DNA of 64,000 bases, taken from assembly GCA_030426805.1 (NCBI GenBank), contig JAUHXU010000003.1:915488-979487 (forward strand), given 5' to 3'. Shown here in pieces: positions 43,886-53,287 of the stretch. How positions within the stretch are numbered: position 1 is the stretch's first letter; every line of letters begins with the position of its first letter. Position numbers and translations under genes: made by a program. The stretch is from a bacterium. GTDB taxonomy: Bacteria; Planctomycetota; JAFGQW01. The notes beneath the pieces were generated by a model that was not told where the DNA came from, did not search any database, and saw nothing but the letters and a program-made list of their open reading frames with translations.

Positions 43886-46129
43886 ATGACTCGGAGTTTG
43901 CCGCTCGTCTTGTCGGTCGTCGGGTTGCTCGCGTGCGTCGCGGATCTCGCGCACACGCAAATCGGGGCGCGCGAGTCGAGCGCGCTACCCGCTCTCGGCC
44001 GCTACGCGGTCTCGCGCGTGCTCGGGCGGGAACAGACGTCCTACCACGCCGCCGGCGCACCTGCCGCTGCGCGACTGGCGAACCGACAGCACGGCCTCAC
44101 AGCGACCTTCGACGCGTCCGGTGCCCGCCTCTCGTCGGGTCCGACGCGATTGACGCTCGAGCTGGTCGGGATCGGATACGGCGATCGGCTCGAGTCGGTG
44201 GACGCCGTCGAACCCCATGCGATCGAGAATCGCGTCGAGTTTCGCCGCGAGGCGCTCACCGAGTGGTTCGTCAACGGACCCTTCGGCCTCCAGCACGGCT
44301 TCACGCTCGAACGTGCGCCACGCGGCGAGCGCTCCGGGCCGCTGACCCTCCGGATCCGCCTCGGTGGGGAGCTGGGCGCGTCGGTCGATCAAGATCGTCG
44401 CGGTCTGTCGCTTCTCGATGACGATGGGGCAACGAGACTCCGCTACGCGGGCCTGATCGCCTACGACGCGGACGGACGTGATCTCGGGGCACGGATGGCT
44501 GTTCGTGGGCGTGCGGTCGAACTCCGTGTCGACGATGCAGGGGCCCGATACCCGATCGTCGTCGATCCGTTCATCGAGCGCGCGAAACTGCTCGCGTTCG
44601 ATGGTCAACCCGGCGACGAGTTCGGCATCTCGGTCGCGATCAGCGGGGATACGATCGTCGTCGGGGCGCAACTCGACGACGACATGGGCCGTGACGTCGG
44701 TGCAGCGTTCGTCTTCGAGAAACCCGCCGACGGGTGGGCGACGATGACCCGGGCGGCGAAGCTGCTGCCCTCCGGCCCCCACTATGGACTCGGCGCGCTC
44801 TTCGGCGCGTGCGTGGCGATCGACGGCGACACGATCGCGGTGGGCGCACAACGGGACTCGGCAAGCTCCATCGGCGTAGGCGCGATCTACGTGTTCGAGA
44901 AGCCCGTCGGCGGCTGGACTTCGATGACGGAGACCGCGAAGTTGATCGCGCGCGGAACGACCGCTCGGGCTCCGCTCGGCTACAGCGTCGCGATCAGCGG
45001 CGACACGATCGTCGGGGGGACCTACGATGCGTATTCGGGCAAGATCCACGTCTTCGTGCGGCCCGGTCCGACGTGGTGGAGCATGACCGAAACCGCGACG
45101 CTGACGAACTCCGACAACGCGCCGTACGACTTCTTCGGTTTGAGCGTCGCGATCAGCGGCGGCACGATCGTGGCCGGCGCACCGATGGGCACCGGGAACG
45201 TCGCGTCGTGTGGTGCGGCGTACGTGTTCGCGAAGCCACAGGGCGGCTGGACCTCGATGACCGAGACGGCCAAGCTGACTTCGTCCGACGGTCAGGCGCC
45301 CGACCGCTTCGGGCAGGCGGTGTCGATCAGCGGCGACACCGCCGTCGTCGGCGCCTACGGCGCTGCCGTAGCCGGGCCCGGATCCGGCGCGGCCTACGTA
45401 TTCGTGAAGCCGACCGGCGGCTGGTCCGCGATCAACGAGTCCGCGAAGCTCCGGCCATCCGATGGTGTGCCCGGCGGCAAGTTCGGGACGGACGTCGCGA
45501 TTCACGGCGACTCGATCGTCGTCGGAGTGACCGAGTCGACGGTTCTACCGACCGGTGCGGCCTACTTCTTCGCGAAGCCGCCAGCCGGGTGGACATCGAC
45601 GACCGAGACCCAGCGCATCCTCGGCCACGATACGGCGACGGGCGACTACTTCGGAGTCTCGGTCGCGGTGGACGGCGACACGGTGGTCGTCGGTGCGCCG
45701 CGCGACGACGACGTTGCCCGGGATTCCGGTTCGGCGTACGTCTTCCCGTCGACGTTCCTCGTCGGGACCGGCGCAGCGCGTATCGGGCGCAGCTACAGCT
45801 ACTGGCTCAGCGCCCCCGTGAGCGCCGGGCAGTCCTACCGACTGGCAAGTTCTTTTCCGGGCGGCTCGATCCGGCTCGGAGGTCGACGGATCGGACTCGC
45901 GCCGGACCCGCTGCTCGCCCTTTCGTTGTCGAACCAGGTGCCGGGGGTGTTCGTGAACCACGCCGGCACGCTCGATGGCAGCGGCAACGCGGTCGCGTTC
46001 CTGCGCGTGCCGAACCTCGCGGGGCTGGTCGGCCAGACGATTCGCTCTGCGTTCGTGACGATCCGCCCTGCATCGGCGGGCGGGATCTTCGCGGTGTCGA
46101 ACACCACGTACATCCAGATCGCGCCCTGA
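43886..46129 (+). CDS. Secreted FG-GAP (integrin-like) seven-repeat propeller protein
   Basis: 747 residues from the ATG at 43886 (AAGGGG before it). Signal peptide TRSLPLVLSVVGLLACVAD. Residues about 30-230 are the N-terminal domain that often precedes FG-GAP repeats (LRYAGLIAYDADGRDLGARM, ARYPIVVDPFIERAKL). Residues about 235-620 hold seven repeats of the type FGISVAISGDTIVVGA...GAAYVFEKPxGGW, one blade each, so a complete seven-bladed propeller. The last 120 residues are the shared domain (QSYRLASSFPGGSIRLGG, VPGVFVNHAGTLDGSGNA, LAGLVGQTIRSAFVTI). Likely surface or adhesion protein that binds calcium or sugar; not certain. Confidence 0.88.
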   Translation: MTRSLPLVLSVVGLLACVADLAHTQIGARESSALPALGRYAVSRVLGREQTSYHAAGAPAAARLANRQHGLTATFDASGARLSSGPTRLTLELVGIGYGDRLESVDAVEPHAIENRVEFRREALTEWFVNGPFGLQHGFTLERAPRGERSGPLTLRIRLGGELGASVDQDRRGLSLLDDDGATRLRYAGLIAYDADGRDLGARMAVRGRAVELRVDDAGARYPIVVDPFIERAKLLAFDGQPGDEFGISVAISGDTIVVGAQLDDDMGRDVGAAFVFEKPADGWATMTRAAKLLPSGPHYGLGALFGACVAIDGDTIAVGAQRDSASSIGVGAIYVFEKPVGGWTSMTETAKLIARGTTARAPLGYSVAISGDTIVGGTYDAYSGKIHVFVRPGPTWWSMTETATLTNSDNAPYDFFGLSVAISGGTIVAGAPMGTGNVASCGAAYVFAKPQGGWTSMTETAKLTSSDGQAPDRFGQAVSISGDTAVVGAYGAAVAGPGSGAAYVFVKPTGGWSAINESAKLRPSDGVPGGKFGTDVAIHGDSIVVGVTESTVLPTGAAYFFAKPPAGWTSTTETQRILGHDTATGDYFGVSVAVDGDTVVVGAPRDDDVARDSGSAYVFPSTFLVGTGAARIGRSYSYWLSAPVSAGQSYRLASSFPGGSIRLGGRRIGLAPDPLLALSLSNQVPGVFVNHAGTLDGSGNAVAFLRVPNLAGLVGQTIRSAFVTIRPASAGGIFAVSNTTYIQIAP

Positions 46130-46245
46130 CCGGGAAGACCTCAGTGACAAGGCGGACTTGAGCGCAAAGCACTCGGTGCTCGGGCGTGGTCGTCCCGGCA
46201 CGTGGACTCTCACTCTTGCTTCGGACACTTGATCGGAGGTCGGCC

Positions 46246-47565
46246 ATGGTCGTGCGCAACGCGTTCTTCGGCATCGTGTTCTTCGCGGCGGTCGGGGGGG
46301 CGCAATACCATGCGCCGGTCTACGTGGCCGGCGGGGGCACGCCGTTGGCTCCGACGACGTTCTACTCCGGCGTGACGTTCATCGACGCGCGTGGGGCGAC
46401 CCCGGTCGTGCGATCGTTGATCAAGCCGAGCGGGCTGCACCGGATCAAGATGGACGTGGACAACCGACGCCTGCTGGTGTCGTCGCGTATCGGCTCGCCC
46501 GCGGGCCCGTGGGCGCGTGGCGGGCTGTTCGGCATGGATCCGATCATCGCGGCGTATACGACGATCTACACGAACGCCAGCGCCACCGCGGGATACAACG
46601 TCGAACACGCGGAGATCGATCAGAACGGCGACGTGATCATCGCGGCCAGGGAGTTCGGATTCGGGCCGACCGTGATGGGCATCTACCGGGTCGTACAGGG
46701 TCGAGTCACGACGATCGTCCCGGCGGCGAGCCTCGGCAGCGGTGGGGACTTGCGGTCGGCGTTCTGCCGGGACATCGACACCGGGTTCATGCTCGTCGGC
46801 GACAATCAGGTCAACGGCCCGCTGGCGTATCCGGTCTATTCGATCGACACCGACACCGGCGCGTTCACGACGTGGAACACCGGTGGCGGCGTCTACGGGT
46901 TCTGGGCGTTCGAATCGCTCACGCAGAATCACCACACGGGCACGCTCCAAGGCATCGACGGGTCCGCGTTGTACGAGGTGCGCCGAGGCACGCAACCGCG
47001 GACGACGCTCGCGACGCTCAGCACGACGATCTACTCGGCGGGGCGATTCGACCTTCAGACCGCGCAGGTGCAACGACAGCATCACTACTGGGCCACCCAG
47101 TTGATGACGTTCGACTACGGCACCCGCATGCTCACCGGCCGCACGATGACGACGCTGGTCGTCGCCCCCCATGCGTTCGAGATCTACGGAAGCCGCAATA
47201 CACAACCCGTGCGGACCGCGAATCGAACGTGGCGCGTGCAACTCAGCGCGCACGGCCATGCCGGCAAGGCCTACGCGATCGTGCTGAGCCTCACCGGCCC
47301 CCGTCCGCCGACGTCCGTTCCGGGTGGACGTCGGATCAACCTCGCACTCGACGCACTCTCCGCGTTGACGCTCGCCGATCGCGTCCGACCCTGGTTCGAC
47401 CCCGGCCCGGGCGTGCTCGACGCGAACGGCGAAGCGGCCGCCATCTTGGATCTCTCGCGATCGGCGCGCTTCGGCATCCCGCTGTGGATTGCGTGGGCAG
47501 TCCTCGATCCGGCCGCGCCAGCGGGTATCGCGTTCCTTCCCGACACCTATGCGATGCGGATCTGA
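46246..47565 (+). CDS. Secreted propeller-like protein with shared C-terminal domain
   Basis: 439 residues from the ATG at 46246 with GGAGGT before it; short signal peptide (VVRNAFFGIVFFAAVGGAQ). Strand repeats: HRIKMDVDNRRLLVSSRI, EHAEIDQNGDVIIAAREF, YPVYSIDTDTGAFTTW, LQGIDGSALYEVRRG. Shared domain from about 330: GHAGKAYAIVLSLTGPRPP, PGPGVLDANGEAAAILDL, IAWAVLDPAAPAGIAFLP. No enzymatic motif. Between the FG-GAP and tail-collar genes. Confidence 0.8.
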   Translation: MVVRNAFFGIVFFAAVGGAQYHAPVYVAGGGTPLAPTTFYSGVTFIDARGATPVVRSLIKPSGLHRIKMDVDNRRLLVSSRIGSPAGPWARGGLFGMDPIIAAYTTIYTNASATAGYNVEHAEIDQNGDVIIAAREFGFGPTVMGIYRVVQGRVTTIVPAASLGSGGDLRSAFCRDIDTGFMLVGDNQVNGPLAYPVYSIDTDTGAFTTWNTGGGVYGFWAFESLTQNHHTGTLQGIDGSALYEVRRGTQPRTTLATLSTTIYSAGRFDLQTAQVQRQHHYWATQLMTFDYGTRMLTGRTMTTLVVAPHAFEIYGSRNTQPVRTANRTWRVQLSAHGHAGKAYAIVLSLTGPRPPTSVPGGRRINLALDALSALTLADRVRPWFDPGPGVLDANGEAAAILDLSRSARFGIPLWIAWAVLDPAAPAGIAFLPDTYAMRI

Positions 47566-47685
47566 CCGTCGACGGCCGCCGGCTCCTTTTTGCTACGATG
47601 GCGGCCGCTCACGCGCACTCGCGAGGTGACGCTGCCAGACAACGAATCCAGGCCGGCGTGCTGCCGGTGGAGCGAAAGGAATGCC

Positions 47686-48240
47686 ATGGATCCGCTCATC
47701 GGCCAGATCATGATGTTCGCAGGGAACTTCGCGCCGCGCGGCTGGGCGCTCTGCGACGGGCAATTGCTGCCAATCTCCTCGAACCAAGCCTTGTTCGCGA
47801 TCCTCGGGACGATGTACGGCGGCGACGGCCGCACGACGTTCGGGCTTCCGGATCTCCGCGGCCGCGTGCCGGTTCATGCGGGGGAGGGATCCGGTTTGAC
47901 GAAGCGTCGACCGGGTGAGAAGGGCGGCGAAGAGAAGCACACGCTGATCGAGGCCGAGATTCCTCAACACGATCACCCGCCCGGTAGCGCGCAGGAACTG
48001 AACATCCCGTGCCACAACGGGCCGGCGAACACGCCGAACGCCACGGACCAGCACACACTCGCGAACGCGGCGGGGAACGCATACACGACCGACGCGCCGA
48101 ACGCGCACCTCAAGCCCGGGGGCAGTATCAGCGGCGCCACCGGCAAGACCGGTGGCGGCAAGGCGCACAACAACATGCAGCCCTACCAGTGTGTGAACTA
48201 CATCATCGCATTGGTCGGCGTGTTTCCGTCACGGAACTGA
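47686..48240 (+). CDS. Phage tail-collar domain protein (Mdp-like)
   Basis: 184 residues, start at 47686 with AAAGGA seven bases before. The tail-collar domain is at the front: MDPLIGQIMMFAGNFAPRGW, then ALCDGQLLPISSNQALFAIL and YGGDGRTTFGLPDLRGRVPV, a textbook PF07484 match. The rear half is Gly/Asn/His-rich (GKTGGGKAHNNMQPYQCVNY) ending VALVGVFP-like. These 'microcystin-dependent protein' homologues are usually single chromosomal genes, often in threes, rather than prophage. No other phage gene is here. Function unknown; no signal peptide. Confidence 0.9.
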   Translation: MDPLIGQIMMFAGNFAPRGWALCDGQLLPISSNQALFAILGTMYGGDGRTTFGLPDLRGRVPVHAGEGSGLTKRRPGEKGGEEKHTLIEAEIPQHDHPPGSAQELNIPCHNGPANTPNATDQHTLANAAGNAYTTDAPNAHLKPGGSISGATGKTGGGKAHNNMQPYQCVNYIIALVGVFPSRN

Positions 48241-48256
48241 GGGGGAGGAGCGAGAC

Positions 48257-49003
48257 ATGGATCGGCGCCTCTTCATCAAGACCGCGAGCGGCAATCTCGG
48301 TGTCGCGTATCTGAGCCTCTGCGGTTGCTCGAGCGTCGCTGCCGCCGACAGCATCCGCTATCGCCTCCGTCCGACCGAACATCGCGTCGAGCGCCTGACG
48401 TCTGATGGTGCCGTTCGGGGCACGTTCGACCCCGGTCGGCGCTTCGGGCAATGGAACAACCCGATCGCGGGCGCGGTCGGACCGGATGGCCGACTCTACG
48501 TCGTCGATCGCGGCAACGATCGCATCGTGTCATTCTTCGACGACGGCACCTGCGCGGGCGTGATCGGCGGTCGCGGCCGCGGCGATGACGCGCTGCGCCA
48601 TCCGTCCGACCTCGCGTTCGGGGGCGATGCGCTGTACGTCGCGGACACGCTCCATCATCGCGTCGTCGTCTTCGACCGACGCGGCGCTGCCCATCGGTCG
48701 ATCGGTTCGTTCGGGTTCGACGACGCGCACCTGAACGGTCCGCGCGGCGTGGCGGTCGCGCCCGATGGGCACCTGCATGTGCTCGACGCCGGCAACTGTC
48801 GTGTGCAGGTGTTTCGTGCGAACGGGTCGTTCGCGTTCGGCTACGGCGGCTACGGCCCGAGCCCCGGTCGGCTGACCCACCCGACGTCGATCGTCGCCGA
48901 CCGTCGTGGGCGGATCTCGATCGCGGATCCCGCCGCCGGCGTCGTGCACGTGTTCGACGCGACCGGCCGGTTCCAGGGGCGGCTCGTGCGCACGAGCGGG
49001 TAG
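48257..49003 (+). CDS. NHL-repeat protein with Tat-type signal
   Basis: 248 residues; GGGGGAGGAG before the ATG. The N-terminus MDRRLFIKTASGNLGVAYLS has RRLFIK, the twin-arginine pattern, with a Cys-rich C-region (LCGCSSVAAADS). Four to five NHL blades follow: GAVGPDGRLYVVDRGNDRIV, DLAFGGDALYVADTLHHRVV, GVAVAPDGHLHVLDAGNCRV, SIVADRRGRISIADPAAGVV. An exported propeller, folded before export. Role may be binding. 16 bases after the tail-collar gene, so probably co-transcribed. Confidence 0.85.
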   Translation: MDRRLFIKTASGNLGVAYLSLCGCSSVAAADSIRYRLRPTEHRVERLTSDGAVRGTFDPGRRFGQWNNPIAGAVGPDGRLYVVDRGNDRIVSFFDDGTCAGVIGGRGRGDDALRHPSDLAFGGDALYVADTLHHRVVVFDRRGAAHRSIGSFGFDDAHLNGPRGVAVAPDGHLHVLDAGNCRVQVFRANGSFAFGYGGYGPSPGRLTHPTSIVADRRGRISIADPAAGVVHVFDATGRFQGRLVRTSG

Positions 49004-49046
49004 AGAAGGCGAGCCGGGTTGCTCGACGCCGCCGCGCGCGGCCGGC

Positions 49047-50312
49047 TCAGATCCGAATGCGGACCGGGTCGGCGATGACGGCGATGCCGAGGGGTGCGGC
49101 CGGGTCGATCACGATCGCGAGCGCCCAGACGTTGATGCCGGTCGCGGGGATTCCGCGTAGATCGAGGTTCACGGTCGCGCGGCCGTTGGCGTCGAGGATG
49201 CCGGCATTGTTTCGCAGGACCGGGAAGAGCCGGCCGTCGAGGCTCGGCGCGGTCAGTGCGTCGATGTTGAGCCAGATCGATCGGCCGTCGGGAAGACGGG
49301 TCGCCGGGCGTACGCCCGAGAGCGAGAGCCCGAGCGCGTAGGCTTGGCCTGGGTGCGCGGCGAAGTGGAGGCGATACTCCCACTGCCGCGGCATCGGCTC
49401 GATCGTCGCGACCTCGCGCGGCGGTGTGAGCTCGCGGATGCTTTCGTTAGGCAACGACACGAGCGTCGTGAACGCGGTGCTCTGCACGTCGTAGCGCCAA
49501 ACGAAGAACGGCACCGGGCCCTCCGAGGAGACGAGAACGCTGCGTCGGGCGGCGCTCGCCCGGTCGAAACCGAACGAGTACGGCGTGACCGTTGCCAGAG
49601 GTGGCGACGCGCCTCGCACCGTTGCGATCGCACCCTGCCCCGAGATGCGCAGGATTCCGTTGCGCGTGCCGACCCAGTGGTCGCCGGTCGTCAGGTCCTG
49701 CGCGAATCCGCTCTTGGTCCCCGTCGAGGGCACGGTGACCGAGGTGACGACCTGTCCGCTGCGGGCGAAGCGGTAGATCTGCCCCGTGACGTAGTCGAGG
49801 ACGTGGTAGTCGCCGTCGTCGATACCGACCGTCAATCCGCTGGGGCGAATCATCGGTCCGGTGGTCACCACCGTCGTGACGGCGCCACTCCGGGTCACTC
49901 GGTAGATCCGGTGCACGTGGACATTCGCCTCGTCACGGTTGTCCAGGACCAGATACGAACCGTCGTCGTCGAGCTGCACCGAACACGCGCCGACACCCTG
50001 GCTTCGGTTCGTCCACGTCAGTCGGATCGAGCGGAGAATCGTCGCCGACGGATCGACCAGGAGGAGAAAGCGCGCCCCGACATCGTTCGCCCACGCGCCC
50101 ATGGCGAGCGTGCGATCGTCGACGTCCACCGTGCCGCCTAGCGTGCCGAAGAAGGCGGGCGCGCGGCGCACGCCGAGCGTGGTCGCGCTGCCCTGCGCGT
50201 CGATGCGGACCGCGCCGGGGACGATGAAGCCGTACCACGGCTCGGTGTGGGGTTGCGCGGTCGCCGCGGTCGCCGCCGCGAGGAGCAGGATGCCGAGTGC
50301 CGAGAGTCGCAT
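49047..50312 (-). CDS. Secreted mosaic paralogue A
   Basis: 421 residues; signal peptide MRLSALGILLLAAATAATAQ, GGAGG before the ATG. First of three tandem paralogues (50416 and 51885). Blades: VDVDDRTLAMGAWANDVGA, VQLDDDGSYLVLDNRDEANV, VGIDDGDYHVLDYVTG. The shared C-terminal domain closes it (HPGQAYALGLSLSGVRPATR, NNAGILDANGRATVNLDL, VIDPAAPLGIAVIADPVRI). The coding sequence from 49061 to 49597, about residues 239-416, is base-for-base the same as in paralogue B, while the front half is clearly diverged. Confidence 0.88.
   Translation of the reverse strand: MRLSALGILLLAAATAATAQPHTEPWYGFIVPGAVRIDAQGSATTLGVRRAPAFFGTLGGTVDVDDRTLAMGAWANDVGARFLLLVDPSATILRSIRLTWTNRSQGVGACSVQLDDDGSYLVLDNRDEANVHVHRIYRVTRSGAVTTVVTTGPMIRPSGLTVGIDDGDYHVLDYVTGQIYRFARSGQVVTSVTVPSTGTKSGFAQDLTTGDHWVGTRNGILRISGQGAIATVRGASPPLATVTPYSFGFDRASAARRSVLVSSEGPVPFFVWRYDVQSTAFTTLVSLPNESIRELTPPREVATIEPMPRQWEYRLHFAAHPGQAYALGLSLSGVRPATRLPDGRSIWLNIDALTAPSLDGRLFPVLRNNAGILDANGRATVNLDLRGIPATGINVWALAIVIDPAAPLGIAVIADPVRIRI
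49061..49597 (-). repeat. 537-bp identical block, copy 1
   Basis: Read base by base, this block (3' end of paralogue A) equals 50430-50966 (3' end of paralogue B), offset 1369. Identity ends sharply at both edges: base 49598 is the first mismatch, and the last few codons differ. Sharp edges inside diverged genes point to recent gene conversion or duplication. Confidence 0.92.
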
Positions 50313-50415
50313 GATGACCTCCAGTCGTTTTGCCTCGATGCTACTCTGATGGAATCGGGGACGCCTCGCGATCGGGCGAACTCACCTTTTTTGGTAGTCC
50401 CCGGATCATGGGCTC

Positions 50416-51690
50416 TCACACGCGGATCCGGACCGGGTCGGCGATGACGGCGATGCCGAGGGGTGCGGCCGGGTCGATCACGATCGCGAGCGCCCAGACG
50501 TTGATGCCGGTCGCGGGGATTCCGCGTAGATCGAGGTTCACGGTCGCGCGGCCGTTGGCGTCGAGGATGCCGGCATTGTTTCGCAGGACCGGGAAGAGCC
50601 GGCCGTCGAGGCTCGGCGCGGTCAGTGCGTCGATGTTGAGCCAGATCGATCGGCCGTCGGGAAGACGGGTCGCCGGGCGTACGCCCGAGAGCGAGAGCCC
50701 GAGCGCGTAGGCTTGGCCTGGGTGCGCGGCGAAGTGGAGGCGATACTCCCACTGCCGCGGCATCGGCTCGATCGTCGCGACCTCGCGCGGCGGTGTGAGC
50801 TCGCGGATGCTTTCGTTAGGCAACGACACGAGCGTCGTGAACGCGGTGCTCTGCACGTCGTAGCGCCAAACGAAGAACGGCACCGGGCCCTCCGAGGAGA
50901 CGAGAACGCTGCGTCGGGCGGCGCTCGCCCGGTCGAAACCGAACGAGTACGGCGTGACCGTTGCCAAAGGTGGTGACGCGTTGCGGACCGTCGACACGAT
51001 CCCGCCCCGCGTGACTCGTAGGATTCCGCTCCGCGTGCCGAACCAGAAGTCGCCGGTGGCGAGGTCCTGGCCGAAACCGCTCTTGCTGCCCGCGCCTTGC
51101 AAGGGAATCGACGTGACCACCTGGCCGGCGCGATCGAAGCGGTGCAAGCCCGAGCCGATGTCGAGCACGTAGTAGTCCCCGTCGTCGATCCCGACGACCA
51201 AGGTGTTGGGAGCCACCATCGGGCCTGTGTTCACGGCGGTGGTGACGGCACCGGAACGCGACACGCGATAGACCCGGCTGACCCGCTGGTTGCCGGCGTG
51301 ACGGTGGTCCAGGAACAAGTACGATCCATCGTCGTCGAGCCGAACCGAACTCCGCCCGACGCCCTGGTTCAACGACGTCGTCGGCGACACCTGGACCGAG
51401 CGGAGAATCGTCCCCGACGGGTCGACGGTCAACAGGTAGCGACTCGCAGGGGCGCCTCCGTTTCTCCACGCGCAGAGGAGCAGTGTCCGATCGTCGACGT
51501 CCACGGTCCCGCTGTCGGTGCCGAACATCGCCGGCGTGTTGCTCGTGTTCAGTGTCGTCGTGTTCCCCAGCGGGTCGATTCGCAACGCACCGGGCACGAT
51601 GAACCCGTACCACGGCTCGGTGTGCCGTTGCGCGGTCGCCGCGGTCGCGGCCGTGATGATCGTGGCAAGAAGGGTCGTCGCGAGTCTCAT
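50416..51690 (-). CDS. Secreted mosaic paralogue B
   Basis: 424 residues from the ATG at 51690 (GGAGACCGAC before it; an ATG 24 bases up is an alternative). Signal peptide MRLATTLLATIITAATAATA. The rear 43% is identical in DNA to paralogue A; the start and 5' flank resemble paralogue C. The middle (VRLDDDGSYLFLDHRHAGNQ, VGIDDGDYYVLDIGSG) is related to both but distinct. Same blades and closing domain. Confidence 0.88.
   Translation of the reverse strand: MRLATTLLATIITAATAATAQRHTEPWYGFIVPGALRIDPLGNTTTLNTSNTPAMFGTDSGTVDVDDRTLLLCAWRNGGAPASRYLLTVDPSGTILRSVQVSPTTSLNQGVGRSSVRLDDDGSYLFLDHRHAGNQRVSRVYRVSRSGAVTTAVNTGPMVAPNTLVVGIDDGDYYVLDIGSGLHRFDRAGQVVTSIPLQGAGSKSGFGQDLATGDFWFGTRSGILRVTRGGIVSTVRNASPPLATVTPYSFGFDRASAARRSVLVSSEGPVPFFVWRYDVQSTAFTTLVSLPNESIRELTPPREVATIEPMPRQWEYRLHFAAHPGQAYALGLSLSGVRPATRLPDGRSIWLNIDALTAPSLDGRLFPVLRNNAGILDANGRATVNLDLRGIPATGINVWALAIVIDPAAPLGIAVIADPVRIRV
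50430..50966 (-). repeat. 537-bp identical block, copy 2
   Basis: Partner of 49061-49597, within paralogue B. Confidence 0.92.
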
Positions 51691-51790
51691 GTCGGTCTCC
51701 GTTGTTGTCTTCATCCCGGTCGCCGCGACCCTACGCGACGGCGTTCCGACCGGCTGATGGGATTGCCCGAGTCTCGCGATCGTCGGTTCT
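51644..51790 (-). repeat. 147-bp near-identical 5' block, copy 1 (paralogue B)
   Basis: Covers the first 16 codons of B and about 100 bases before its start. Matches 53128-53274 without gaps with about six mismatches (about 96%). The shared non-coding part suggests a common promoter and leader. Confidence 0.85.
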
Positions 51791-51884
51791 TTGTTTCTTA
51801 TGCGATCCGCGCTGGCCGACCGCGTCCCACATGAGGCCGACGTCGGTCGCCGCGTCGCCCGCGCCACTCGCGGGAGTTCACTCG

Positions 51885-53174
51885 TCAGATCCGGATCCGA
51901 ACCGGGTCGGCGATCACAGCGATGCCGAGTGGCGCGGCCGGGTCGAGCACGACCGCGAGCGCCCAGACGTTGAAGCCGGTCGCGGCGGGGATGCCGCGTA
52001 GGTCGAGGTTCACGGTCGCGCGGCCGTTCGCGTCGAGACTTCCTGCGTTGTTTCGGAGGACCGGGAACAGCCGGCCGTCGAGGCTCGGTGCGGTCAGTGC
52101 GTCGACGTTCAGCCAGATCGAGCGGCCGTCCGGGAGTCGCGTCGCGGGGCGCACGCCCGAGAGCGAGAGCGCGAGTGCATATGCCTTGCCCGGGTGCGCG
52201 GCGAAGTGGAGGCGATACTCCCACTGACGCGGCATCGACTCGATCGTCGCGACCTCGCGCGGCGGTGTGAGCTCGCGCGGTGGCTCGCTGGTGGAGGCCA
52301 CCAGCGTCGTGAACGAATTGGCTCCGACGTCGAACCACCACACCGGGTGCGGCGGACCAATGCCCCTGGGGGACAGCAGGACACGCCGCTGCGCGGCGCT
52401 CGCCCGGTCGAAGCCCAGGCCGTGCGGCGTCTCTCTCGTCAACGGCGGCGACGGGTTGCGGACCGTCGACACGACACCGTTTCGCGTGACGCGCAGGATT
52501 GTGCCGCTGACACCGAACCAGAACTCGCCGGTGGTCAGGTCCTGTGCAAGACCGCTCGAGCTGCTCAGGCCCTGCAAGGGAATCGACGCGACCACCCGAC
52601 CGGCGCGATCGAAGCGGTGCAAGCCGCCCGAGCTGCCCCGTTCCAACACGTAGTAGTCACCGTCGTCGATCCCGACGACCAGGCTGTTGAGAGTCACCAT
52701 CGTGCCCGTGTTCACGGCGGTCGTGACGATGCCGGACCGCGACACGCGATAGACCCGGCAGACCGGCTGAAGGCGGATTAGGCGGTCGTCCAGGAACAAG
52801 TATGATCCATCGTCGTCGAGCCGAACCGAAGTCCAGCCGATGAGCTGGCCCATCGATGTCGGCTGCGTGACTTGGACTGAGCGGAGAATCGTCCCCGACG
52901 GGTCGACCGTCAACAGGTAGCGACTCTCGGCGCCGGGTGGCTGGCTTCGCCACACGCCGTGCAGCAGCGTCCGGTCGTCGACGTCCACCGTGCCGCTGGA
53001 CGTGCCGAAGGACGATGGTGTGTTGTTGGTGTTGAGCGTGGTCACCCTTCCCTGCGCGTCGATACGCAGCGAGCCGAAGCCGAAGAAGCCGTACCACGGC
53101 TCGGTATGCGGTTGCGCGGCCACCGTGGTCGCGGCCGTGATGATCGTGGCGAGAAGGGTCGTCGCGAGTCTCAT
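51885..53174 (-). CDS. Secreted mosaic paralogue C
   Basis: 429 residues from the ATG at 53174. Signal peptide MRLATTLLATIITAATTVAA, as in B. Blades: VDVDDRTLLHGVWRSQPPGA, VRLDDDGSYLFLDDRLIRLQ, VGIDDGDYYVLERGSSGGL. The C-terminal domain (HPGKAYALALSLSGVRPATR) is similar to but not identical with those of A and B. First of the tandem series in the direction of transcription. Confidence 0.87.
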   Translation of the reverse strand: MRLATTLLATIITAATTVAAQPHTEPWYGFFGFGSLRIDAQGRVTTLNTNNTPSSFGTSSGTVDVDDRTLLHGVWRSQPPGAESRYLLTVDPSGTILRSVQVTQPTSMGQLIGWTSVRLDDDGSYLFLDDRLIRLQPVCRVYRVSRSGIVTTAVNTGTMVTLNSLVVGIDDGDYYVLERGSSGGLHRFDRAGRVVASIPLQGLSSSSGLAQDLTTGEFWFGVSGTILRVTRNGVVSTVRNPSPPLTRETPHGLGFDRASAAQRRVLLSPRGIGPPHPVWWFDVGANSFTTLVASTSEPPRELTPPREVATIESMPRQWEYRLHFAAHPGKAYALALSLSGVRPATRLPDGRSIWLNVDALTAPSLDGRLFPVLRNNAGSLDANGRATVNLDLRGIPAATGFNVWALAVVLDPAAPLGIAVIADPVRIRI

Positions 53175-53274
53175 GTCGGTCTCCGCTGTCGTCTTCATCC
53201 CGGTCGCCGCGACCTCGCGCGACGGCGTTCCGACCGGCTGATGGGATTGCCCGAGTCTCGCGATCGTCGGTTCT
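53128..53274 (-). repeat. 147-bp near-identical 5' block, copy 2 (paralogue C)
   Basis: Partner of 51644-51790, at the start of paralogue C and its upstream flank. Confidence 0.85.
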
Positions 53275-53287
53275 CTCCTTTTTTCGA

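Noticed and set aside
47686..48240. Prophage or contractile injection system
   Set aside because: Only one collar-type gene; no tail, sheath, baseplate, capsid, integrase or lysis gene around it.
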